A stretch of DNA of 64,000 nt from positions 8,384-72,383 of the forward strand of contig NZ_JBGOSE010000016.1 in assembly GCF_041538045.1 (NCBI RefSeq), written 5' to 3'. A program made the position numbers and the translations under genes. Positions 1 to 7,737 of the stretch are shown here, piece after piece (the stretch's first letter is position 1; each line of letters begins with the position of its first letter). Under the pieces are notes generated by a model. The model was given only the letters and a program-made list of their open reading frames with translations. It did no database searches and was not told the origin of the DNA. The DNA comes from Aliiglaciecola sp041538045 (GTDB lineage: Bacteria > Pseudomonadota > Gammaproteobacteria > Enterobacterales > Alteromonadaceae).

Positions 1-1
1 T

Positions 2-292
2 GTTCGAGCATTTAATCCTTGGCCGGTAGCCTATTTTGAGCTAACCCCAGAGGACAATGAGCAAGCTATCGCCATTAAACTGTGGGAAGCGAGCATTATT
101 GAGTCAGCAACCGCTAATCAAGAGCAAGCTGGTAAGATCATTTCGGTTTCCAAAAAAGGTATCGAAGTCGCCACTGGGGAAAACAATCTATTGCTCACCA
201 AATTACAAATTCCCGGCAAAAAGCCAATGACAGTCACAGACCTAATCAATGCTAGAAAAAGTTGGTTTATAGCGGGTGAAACCCTCTCGTGA
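2..292 (+). CDS. fmt: Methionyl-tRNA formyltransferase, C-terminal part (partial at window edge)
   Basis: The reading frame enters from the left edge and ends in TGA at 290-292. The 96 visible residues match the C-terminal OB-like domain of Fmt, which formylates initiator Met-tRNA with 10-formyl-THF. Visible family features are the RAFNPWPVA stretch at the very start, a GKKPM segment and the AGETLS end. The stop codon overlaps the GTG start of rsmB in a GTGA arrangement, so the two genes are translationally coupled, as in the fmt-rsmB-trkA order of many gammaproteobacteria. The start lies outside the window. Confidence 0.9.
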   Translation, partial: VRAFNPWPVAYFELTPEDNEQAIAIKLWEASIIESATANQEQAGKIISVSKKGIEVATGENNLLLTKLQIPGKKPMTVTDLINARKSWFIAGETLS

Positions 293-1629
293 GTCATTCA
301 TCTGATGAGAAAAGAGTGAAAAAAACCAGTAAAACTTTACGCGCTGATGCTGCCAAAGTGCTTTATCAAATTTTAGAAAACGGGCAGTCTTCACGGGAAT
401 CCCTGCCTAAGGTTCAAGAGTTATATTCTGATAAAGACAAAGCTTGGTTGCAAGAAATGGTCTTTGGGGTATTACGCCAGTTACCTGTTTTGCAAAGCTG
501 GTTAAGAGTATTGTTAGATAAACCCCTTAAAAACAAATACAAAGTTGCTGAACATCTGATTATGCTCGGCTTTTATCAATTAGCCTTTACTCGAGTGTCC
601 ACTCACGCAGCGGTTTCTGAAACCGTGGCTGCAACACGACAACTCAAGGTTGAGCCCCTAAAAGGCTTGGTCAATGCCCTATTACGTAACTTTATTCGTC
701 AAGAGTTAGCGCAACAAGTTATTGAAGACCCACATGTTCGTTCAGGCTTACCTAAATGGTTGTTTAAACGACTACAAGTTGCCTACCCCGAACAATTAGA
801 AGAACTATGTGCTTCAATGCAGCAAAGACCACCAATTTGGTTACGGGTAAATAATCGTCAAACCAATATCAACACCTTCAAAACCTTGTTAAATGAACAA
901 GAGGTTGATTACACTTTAAGTAATGAGCACGTTGACGGACTGATTCTGACTAAAGGTCAGGACATCACGCAGTTACCTGGTTATCAGCAAGGTTTTTTTG
1001 CAGTGCAAGATGGCGCAGCGCAATTGGCGGCAGCCTATCTAGATGCGCAAGCAGGTGACCGAGTATTAGATTGCTGCGCGGCACCTGGTGGTAAAACCTG
1101 TCACATATTAGAACGGCAAGCCAACTTACAAAAGTGTATCGCCCTAGATATTGACGACTCTCGATTGGATAGAGTTAGAGAAAATTTGACTCGATTAAAA
1201 CTAGACGCTGAGTTGATGGCCGCAGATGCACTAGATACAAGCAGTTGGTGGGACGGTCAATTGTTTGATCGTATTCTACTTGATGCACCATGCTCTGCAA
1301 CGGGTGTCATTAGACGTCATCCGGACATTAAATGGTTACGTAAAAACGCCGATATTGAAGCATTGGTTGAGTTGCAAAAACAGATACTCACAACCATGTG
1401 GACAATTTTAAAACCCGGTGGAACATTACTCTACGCCACCTGTTCTATTTTGCCTGAAGAAAACCATCTGCAAATTAGTGAGTTTTTGCAAAACAATGAA
1501 GATGCGACTCTTAGTGAGTTGAATGATCACGATGAAACCCTATTGCCTGGCAGACAAATTCTACCCGGAGAAAAACAAATGGATGGTTTCTATTATGCGA
1601 GACTGCTAAAGTCTTCCAATACAAAGTAA
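289..1629 (+). CDS. rsmB: 16S rRNA m5C967 methyltransferase RsmB
   Basis: 446 aa, GTG start overlapping the fmt stop. An N-terminal NusB-like RNA-binding domain (about residues 20-160) is followed by a SAM-dependent Rossmann methyltransferase domain. The SAM-binding loop CCAAPGGKT lies near residue 262. The two cysteines of the m5C mechanism are visible in DAPCSATG (C335) and YATCSI (C385). RsmB methylates C967 of 16S rRNA with SAM in the cytosol. Length is close to the usual ~430 aa. trkA follows after 22 bp, probably in the same operon. Confidence 0.95.
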   Translation: MSHSSDEKRVKKTSKTLRADAAKVLYQILENGQSSRESLPKVQELYSDKDKAWLQEMVFGVLRQLPVLQSWLRVLLDKPLKNKYKVAEHLIMLGFYQLAFTRVSTHAAVSETVAATRQLKVEPLKGLVNALLRNFIRQELAQQVIEDPHVRSGLPKWLFKRLQVAYPEQLEELCASMQQRPPIWLRVNNRQTNINTFKTLLNEQEVDYTLSNEHVDGLILTKGQDITQLPGYQQGFFAVQDGAAQLAAAYLDAQAGDRVLDCCAAPGGKTCHILERQANLQKCIALDIDDSRLDRVRENLTRLKLDAELMAADALDTSSWWDGQLFDRILLDAPCSATGVIRRHPDIKWLRKNADIEALVELQKQILTTMWTILKPGGTLLYATCSILPEENHLQISEFLQNNEDATLSELNDHDETLLPGRQILPGEKQMDGFYYARLLKSSNTK

Positions 1630-1651
1630 ACTGTTTCGAAATTAACACCTT

Positions 1652-3031
1652 ATGAAAATTATAATTCTAGGCGCAGGTCAAGTAGGCGGTACATTAGCCG
1701 AAAACTTGGTTGGTGAGAAAAACGAAATTACCGTCATTGATTCAGATCTAGATACATTGCGGTCGTTGCAAGACCGACTCGATCTTCGAGTTGTGCATGG
1801 TGTTGGTTCGCACCCAGATATTTTAGAAAAAGCCGGTGCCGAAGATGCTGATATGTTGATTGCCGTGACCAATAGTGATGAAAGTAACATGATGGCCTGT
1901 CAGGTTGCTCACTCCCTATTTAATACGCCCACCAAAATTGCACGAGTGCGTTCAGAACAATATATTATTCATCAAGACAAACTGTTTCACCATCAAGATA
2001 TTCCTGTGGATCACCTAATTGCTCCAGAACAATTGGTGACTAAAGCAATCAAACGATTGATTGATTACCCGGGTGCATTGCAGGTGGTGGAATTTGCTGA
2101 TGGAAAAGCCAGCTTAGTAGCCGTTAAAGCCTATTACGGCGGCCTTTTAGTGGGCCATGCGTTGTCAACATTGCGCGAGCACATGCCCAATGTTGAAACT
2201 CGTGTAGCGGCTATTTATCGCCGAGGAAGACCAATAAGACCACTAGCCTCAACGGTAATTGAAGCCGATGATGAAGTGTTTTTTATCGCTGCGACTAAAC
2301 ACATAAGAGCCGTGATGAGCGAACTTCAGAAACTTGAATCCAGCTACAAACGAATTATGATAGCCGGCGGAGGACTCATTGGCGCAGGGCTAGCCAAACG
2401 TTTGGAGCACAATCATAACGTTAAGCTAATTGAATACTCGCAAGAACGAGCTAAATACTTATCAGCCCATTTGGATAAAACCATCGTTTTTTGCGGAGAT
2501 GCGTCCGACCATGAACTATTGACAGATGAAAATGTTCGACAGGTTGACGCTTTTATTGCAGTAACCAACGATGACGAAGCAAACATCATGTCGGCCATGT
2601 TAGCCAAGCGACTTGGCGCACAAAAAGCCATGGTTTTAATTCAAAGAAGCGCTTATGTAGATCTGGTGCAAGGTGGCGAAATTGATATCGCCTTCTCTCC
2701 ACAACAAGCGACTATATCCGCCTTACTTACCCATATTCGACGTGGTGATATCGTTAACGTTTATTCGTTACGCAGAGGCGCAGCCGAAGCCATTGAAGCC
2801 ATTGCCCATGGCGATGAAAACACTTCAAAAGTCATCGGCAAAAAAATAAGTGAGATTAAGTTACCACCGGGAACAACCATAGGTGCAATCGTCCGTCAGG
2901 ATGAAGTTATCATTGCCCATAGCTCTACGTCAATTGAAGCCAATGATCACGTAATCTTATTTTTAGTGGATAAAAAATTCATTTCAGATGTGGAAAAACT
3001 GTTCCAGCCTAGCGCTTTCTTCTTTGGTTAG
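1652..3031 (+). CDS. trkA: Trk potassium uptake regulatory subunit TrkA
   Basis: 459 aa. It has two tandem RCK units, each a Rossmann NAD(H)-binding RCK_N plus an RCK_C domain. The nucleotide loops are GAGQVGG near residue 7 and GGGLIGAG near residue 238. TrkA is the peripheral cytoplasmic subunit that gates the TrkH channel-like K+ transporter at the inner membrane. It sits 22 bp behind rsmB, as in E. coli. The partner trkH lies about 2.3 kb downstream on the opposite strand, so the system is split but local. Confidence 0.96.
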   Translation: MKIIILGAGQVGGTLAENLVGEKNEITVIDSDLDTLRSLQDRLDLRVVHGVGSHPDILEKAGAEDADMLIAVTNSDESNMMACQVAHSLFNTPTKIARVRSEQYIIHQDKLFHHQDIPVDHLIAPEQLVTKAIKRLIDYPGALQVVEFADGKASLVAVKAYYGGLLVGHALSTLREHMPNVETRVAAIYRRGRPIRPLASTVIEADDEVFFIAATKHIRAVMSELQKLESSYKRIMIAGGGLIGAGLAKRLEHNHNVKLIEYSQERAKYLSAHLDKTIVFCGDASDHELLTDENVRQVDAFIAVTNDDEANIMSAMLAKRLGAQKAMVLIQRSAYVDLVQGGEIDIAFSPQQATISALLTHIRRGDIVNVYSLRRGAAEAIEAIAHGDENTSKVIGKKISEIKLPPGTTIGAIVRQDEVIIAHSSTSIEANDHVILFLVDKKFISDVEKLFQPSAFFFG

Positions 3032-3135
3032 TTAAACAATAGTTGTATATCTTTTGTACTTTAAACTATGTTAGATTAGTTTTTTATTGCGTTTGAACCC
3101 GTTGATAAATCGTCAACTTTTTACAGAGACAAAAA

Positions 3136-3684
3136 ATGAAAAATATCGTTATTTTACTTACTGTTGCTACTTTAACTTTTTCAGCTCAATCCCATGCCGA
3201 AGGCTGGTTTGATTCGCTAAAAAGCATGTTTGGATTCAGTGAAGAAGCAGAAAAAACCACACCAACATCTAGTGCAATGGTTGGCAGTTTAATTGAAAAC
3301 TTAAACGTCGATTCATCGCAAGCTGAAGGTGGTTTAGGTTCATTGTTCAATTATGTAAAAGGTAATTTAAGTGCTGACAAATTTAGTCAGTTATCTGAAA
3401 CCTTGCCGGGTATTAACGAATTGATCAGTGCAGCACCGGATGTCAGTGAATTGAAAAGCTCTGACGGTCTTGGATCTATACTAGACAAAGCGTCAGAGTA
3501 CAGCGAATCGGTAAAAGCCATTAACGATGTGAAAAAGCAATTTGAAGCACTTGGCCTAAAACCTGAAATGATTATGCAATACGTAGAGCAAGCGAAAACA
3601 TACTTGGATACAGAAGAAGGCAAACAAGCTAAAGATTTGCTGATGCAAGGTGTGGGTAATTTGTTAGGACAAACAAGTAATTAA
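3136..3684 (+). CDS. Secreted DUF2780-type protein
   Basis: 182 aa with a clear signal peptide (MKNIVILLTVATLTFSAQSHA, cleavage after residue 22 or so). The mature part is helical, rich in Gly, Ser, Leu and acidic residues, with a conserved-looking C-terminal segment (KKQFEALGLKPEMIMQYVEQ). This resembles the DUF2780 / VcgC-VcgE-like secreted family of Vibrio and Alteromonadales, whose function is not established. It is preceded by 104 bp of AT-rich spacer and is probably monocistronic and periplasmic. The family call is from memory of the motif pattern. Confidence 0.7.
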   Translation: MKNIVILLTVATLTFSAQSHAEGWFDSLKSMFGFSEEAEKTTPTSSAMVGSLIENLNVDSSQAEGGLGSLFNYVKGNLSADKFSQLSETLPGINELISAAPDVSELKSSDGLGSILDKASEYSESVKAINDVKKQFEALGLKPEMIMQYVEQAKTYLDTEEGKQAKDLLMQGVGNLLGQTSN

Positions 3685-3839
3685 ACAATTACGGTATATA
3701 AAGCACTAATATTTTAGCTCAGCTACATCAATTTTTAATATTAAGTACACAGAACTGGTGTTAAAATGAACAATGTTGAGCTAAAATATAGACCTATGTT
3801 ACATTTAACCGTGCATTTTAACTTTTAAGGAGGAAAGTT

Positions 3840-4187
3840 ATGAACATTCAAGCTTTCTCAAATAAAATCACTTTCCCGCGTTTATCTATATTAGTAATGT
3901 TGTTCATTCCACTATTTAGTTGGTCTGATCCTCAATCAGAGGAAGACGAACTAGCTAAGATGCAAGCCCAATTAAATAAAGAAGTAATGGCTAAACCATT
4001 TTTGGCAGAAAAGCCGGAGGAGGTGGATGCCTACATCAAGAGCATGTTAGAAAAAAATGTAAAACCAGCGGAATATTCAGGAACAAATTGGCGACCAGGA
4101 TACACCTGTCGAGATTTACTCAGATACAATTGGAGAGAATATAGAAACTGTCGTTATTATTATCGATATTATGGACGTTACTACTAA
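3840..4187 (+). CDS. Small secreted protein with Tyr/Arg-rich tail, unknown function
   Basis: 115 aa, start supported by a strong AGGAGG-type ribosome site at 3829-3835. Residues 1-30 form a signal peptide or anchor (hydrophobic ISILVMLFIPLFSWS type). The middle is acidic and helical. The last 30 residues are unusual: RPGYTCRDLLRYNWREYRNCRYYYRYYGRYY contains two Cys and is dominated by Tyr and Arg. I do not recognise a family. The tail could bind anionic surfaces, heme or polysaccharide, but that is speculation. It lies between two other envelope-protein genes on the same strand. Confidence 0.6.
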   Translation: MNIQAFSNKITFPRLSILVMLFIPLFSWSDPQSEEDELAKMQAQLNKEVMAKPFLAEKPEEVDAYIKSMLEKNVKPAEYSGTNWRPGYTCRDLLRYNWREYRNCRYYYRYYGRYY

Positions 4188-4249
4188 CAATAGTTATTAG
4201 TTTTATTTTAATCACACAATACTAATAAACAATAAAAGGTAATTTAAAA

Positions 4250-4993
4250 ATGAAAAGGAACCATCATCTCAACTTTTTAATATTCGCTATGCTCACACTC
4301 ATGTTGTCCGGGTGTGCAGCAGTACATACATCTATAGCTAAAAAAGATCTAGATGTTCAAACTAAATTAAGTACTTCAATATTTGTCGATGCCGTAGCGC
4401 CTGAAAAGCGAAAAATATATCTTGAAGTTCGTTCCGCAGTTATGGAGTTTGATCGAAATGCATTTCGTGAAGCATTAGTTACACAAATAGCAAATAGTGG
4501 CAATGGTTACTCATTTGTAGATAGCCCTGAACAAGCGCAGTACTCTATGAGTGTATTTGTTCGAAATCTTGAAAAAGCGTCACCCACAGCCGCCGCTAGT
4601 TATCTACAAACCGGTTTTGAAGGAGTGGCTGCAGGGTCAGCTCTTGGTTATGCTGCTGGAGGTGGCTACCGTCAAGCAGCAGCAGGTGGTTTAGTCGGTG
4701 GACTAGTTTCTACTGCTGCAAATGCATTTGTGAAAGATGTGACTTATTTACTCGTTGCTGATATTCAAATTAAAGAACGTGCTCGTTCTGGTGTTTTGGT
4801 CCGAAGAGATTCAAAAATCAACACCAAAATATCTGATGACGGCGCAACAACACAAACCTACTCAGAAGCAACAAATCAAAAAGAGTACCGCACTAGAGTT
4901 GTAACAACAGCCAATAAGGCCAACTTAGAACTTGAAGAAGCGCAACCAACAATGTTTGATAAAACAGCCTATGCAATGGCGTCATTTTTCTAA
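4250..4993 (+). CDS. traT: TraT-family outer-membrane lipoprotein
   Basis: 247 aa. The signal peptide ends in a lipobox (LMLSGC, Cys near residue 22), so this is a lipoprotein. The body follows TraT: a VAPEKRKIYLEVRS-type strand, then a Gly/Ala-rich hydrophobic hairpin (GSALGYAAGGGYRQAAAGGLVGGLVS, about residues 125-155), then VTYLLVADIQIKERA. Plasmid TraT gives surface exclusion and complement resistance; chromosomal copies in marine bacteria are of unknown role. No conjugation genes are nearby, so a surface or envelope role is more likely than mating exclusion. A hairpin terminator follows at 5005-5042. Confidence 0.85.
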   Translation: MKRNHHLNFLIFAMLTLMLSGCAAVHTSIAKKDLDVQTKLSTSIFVDAVAPEKRKIYLEVRSAVMEFDRNAFREALVTQIANSGNGYSFVDSPEQAQYSMSVFVRNLEKASPTAAASYLQTGFEGVAAGSALGYAAGGGYRQAAAGGLVGGLVSTAANAFVKDVTYLLVADIQIKERARSGVLVRRDSKINTKISDDGATTQTYSEATNQKEYRTRVVTTANKANLELEEAQPTMFDKTAYAMASFF

Positions 4994-5004
4994 TTTAAAG
5001 TGAC

Positions 5005-5042
5005 TAGGCGTATTACTTTGTAGTATGCCTAATTCTTTTTTT
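5005..5042 (+). terminator. Rho-independent terminator after traT-like gene
   Basis: A 12-bp stem with two G-U pairs (TAGGCGTATTAC / GTAGTATGCCTA) and a 3-nt loop is followed by a T-rich run at 5035-5042. Confidence 0.75.
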
Positions 5043-5173
5043 AAAGTAGTGATGTTTTAACCATACAATTTTATATTTGAACATCACTTTTTAACCCTAC
5101 CCTCAATAGCAATTTAACCTTTAGATATAAATGTTCAGTTCCAATATATCTAACTCCCCTACTATTCCACTCA

Positions 5174-5208
5174 GGCGTTAGGCGTTAGGCGTTAGGCGTT
5201 AGGCGTTA
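5174..5208. repeat. Tandem heptamer repeat, 5 copies of GGCGTTA
   Basis: Five perfect head-to-tail copies of the 7-mer lie in the spacer between the traT-like gene and trkH. Nothing coding overlaps it. The copy number is likely variable by slippage. Confidence 0.97.
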
Positions 5209-5357
5209 ATAGATTAAGCGAGTTATGCTAAAGTAATATTCTAGAAACCATATATTTCATAAAATTATAAGAAGCCAAATGCTTCCCACAAAATCCTAAG
5301 CGATAATAGCAAAACCAGAATCGATGGGGCACGCAGAGCACATTGCAGTTTTATTCG

Positions 5358-6812
5358 TTAGCTACGCCAAAATGTTGGAGAAAATAACACCAACAAAGAA
5401 AAAACTTCAAGTCGCCCAAACAGCATAGCAACAATCAATAACCACTTCCCTGAATCAGACACATCTGCAAAAGTACCTGCCACCGTTCCTAAACCCGGGC
5501 CTAGATTATTTAACGTTGCCGCAGTAGCAGAAAATGCCGTCAAATTGTCCATGCCAGTGGCTATCAGGCCAATCATGATAACTACAAATATCATTGCATA
5601 TGCGGAAAAGAACCCCCATACAGCCTCTACAACTCGCTCAGGCATGAGGCGATCTCCTAACTTAACCGAATATACCGCTTTAGGGTGTATTAGCCTTTCG
5701 ACTTCTCGTTTACCTTGCAGGTACAAAAGAAATACTCGAATAACTTTTAATCCTCCCCCTGTTGAACCAGCGCAACCGCCAATAAAACTAGAGAAAATTA
5801 ATAATATGGGTAGGAATACAGGCCAACTGGAAAAGTCTGTAGTAACAAAACCGGCAGTAGTACTAATAGACACAGCTTGGAATATTGCCTGATTAAAAGC
5901 CGTTTCTGCAGTACCGAATATCTGGTGATTTACCAAAACTAAAAAGCACACCAAAATCAATACAAATTGGATAAAAAAGAACGCCTTAAATTCAGGATCG
6001 TAAATATATCCGCGCAAAGTACGTCCGCTGGCTGCAGCATAGTGCAATGCAAAATTAAGGGCTGCTATCCACAAGAACACCACACAGATAAGGTTAATAA
6101 CCGGACTATTGAAGTGCCCTAAACTAGCGTCGTAAGTGGAGAACCCTCCAATTGCTATAGTCGAAAATGAATGACATATGGCATCAAACCAATCCATCCC
6201 AGCAGCCCAATACGCAACTGAGCAAGTAACGGTCAACGTAAGGTAGATATACCATAAATGTTTCGCGGTATCTGCAATCCGTGGTGTCATTTTAGAATCT
6301 TTCACCGGACCAGGAGTTTCAGCGCGATACAACTGCATGCCCCCAACCCCTAAGATAGGTAAAATAGCGACTGCCAATACAATGATCCCCATCCCTCCTA
6401 ACCACTGTAATTGTTGGCGATAGAACTGCACAGACTTAGGAAGGTATTCGATACCTTCAATGACAGTCGCCCCAGTAGTGGTTAATGCCGAAAATGATTC
6501 AAAAAAAGCATCGGTTACCGTCATGCTGGGTTGGTCTAGCAACAAAAATGGGAACGCACCGAAACTGGCTAACACCACCCAAAATAAAACAACAATCAAA
6601 AATCCTTCTTTAGCACGAAGATCATTTCGATGTCGCCTATTGGGATACCAAATGGCTAAACCAGTGAATAAAATTAAAAAGAAAGCCAGTATGAAGGGTA
6701 AACCACTACCATCTTCGAAAATCAATGAGATTGTTGCCGGAAACAACATTGTTGAGCTGAACAACGCAACCAATAACCCCAAAATACGAATAATAGTACG
6801 GTATTGCATCAT
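5358..6812 (-). CDS. trkH: Trk system potassium transporter TrkH
   Basis: 484 aa integral membrane protein, the usual TrkH length. It shows repeated hydrophobic segments and the four P-loop-like selectivity regions typical of the family: SALTTTGATVI near residue 110, SFSTIAIGGFST near 220, SISTTAGFVTTDF near 315 and a degenerate fourth one (ATAATLNNLGPGLG) near 430. It is the K+-translocating subunit in the inner membrane and works with TrkA (encoded at 1652-3031). The gene faces polA across a 925-bp spacer. Confidence 0.96.
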   Translation of the reverse strand: MMQYRTIIRILGLLVALFSSTMLFPATISLIFEDGSGLPFILAFFLILFTGLAIWYPNRRHRNDLRAKEGFLIVVLFWVVLASFGAFPFLLLDQPSMTVTDAFFESFSALTTTGATVIEGIEYLPKSVQFYRQQLQWLGGMGIIVLAVAILPILGVGGMQLYRAETPGPVKDSKMTPRIADTAKHLWYIYLTLTVTCSVAYWAAGMDWFDAICHSFSTIAIGGFSTYDASLGHFNSPVINLICVVFLWIAALNFALHYAAASGRTLRGYIYDPEFKAFFFIQFVLILVCFLVLVNHQIFGTAETAFNQAIFQAVSISTTAGFVTTDFSSWPVFLPILLIFSSFIGGCAGSTGGGLKVIRVFLLYLQGKREVERLIHPKAVYSVKLGDRLMPERVVEAVWGFFSAYAMIFVVIMIGLIATGMDNLTAFSATAATLNNLGPGLGTVAGTFADVSDSGKWLLIVAMLFGRLEVFSLLVLFSPTFWRS

Positions 6813-7512
6813 TGCGCGTTCACCCTAATTAATAGGTGCAGACCGCACTGGTGGTTTGGATTCATATTATTGCATCTCTAACAAGATAGGATCTTGTTTA
6901 ATCTAGTGGTTTGTAATTTATGCAATTATCATCTGCTAAGACTCAAATCTAAAGTACTAATTGTAATTAATCTAGGTTTTAAATATTGTTTTTATTAAGC
7001 CTGTAACGTCGACACTAGTATAAAGTTACTTTCGAGGAGTACTTTAGCCAAGCTGACCCTCAAATTATTAACCGGTTTAAACCACTCTATTGTTAGCTAA
7101 AAATAGCGTGGTTCAGATATTCATATCACATAAACCTCACCACACAGATAAGTAAGCACTAACATACAACAAACTTTCGTAAATTTTTTGAGTCAACAAA
7201 AGCCCACCATGTTGTACATTACTTAACCTACAGCCCCCTGTTTATGTGGCTTATGCAAATACGTATTTTAACCTCCAAGTTTTGATTCAAAAATAGTTTA
7301 AGGCCACAGGTTCACTAATCTTCTTTATATGGTACATTAACGCCCTGCTCGATTTTCAGCTAATCGGAATCTGTCGATTTGCCAAGTAAATAGGTCTTAT
7401 GTGAGCAGTTCAGTTTTAATGTTCTAAATATTGTTTAGTTTGTTAGAACTGCTAGATAAAGTTGGAACTACAAGCTAATACAAAATCTAGAACAAACACC
7501 CAGTGTGAAAAG
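6813..7512. other. Non-coding spacer between trkH and polA
   Basis: AT-rich spacer with no supportable ORF. It contains a perfect 8-bp inverted repeat (AACAAGAT/ATCTTGTT at 6880-6898) lacking a U-tract. It presumably holds the trkH and polA promoters. DnaA boxes begin at 7513 and are listed separately. Confidence 0.6.
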
Positions 7513-7663
7513 TTATCCACAAGATAATAAAAACAATATGTTAAAGGATATTCCTTCTTCCTAATAACGAAAAGTACGGCCTTTAAGGCTTTAAGAACAT
7601 TAAAAAGATTTTTTTGATGCGTTTAATGCTGCCTAATACTTTTTATCTACAAAGTTATCCACA
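7513..7663. promoter_or_regulatory. Cluster of three DnaA boxes upstream of polA
   Basis: TTATCCACA occurs at 7513-7521 and again at 7655-7663. A one-mismatch box, TTATCTACA, lies at 7643-7651, four bases from the last one. All point the same way (+ strand), 75-225 bp before the polA start. They could make polA expression DnaA-responsive or titrate DnaA; both readings are inference. Confidence 0.7.
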
Positions 7664-7737
7664 ACTTTCATAGTAGATGATTTGTTGTTTATGTGGCATT
7701 CTGACGCCTTTTCCAGCTTAATCAATATGGATCTTCT

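Noticed and set aside
5545..5892. 115-aa + strand ORF inside trkH
   Set aside because: It is antisense to a well supported TrkH; composition is typical of a shadow frame. The same holds for other frames opposite gyrB, glyS, atpA, atpD and the transposases.
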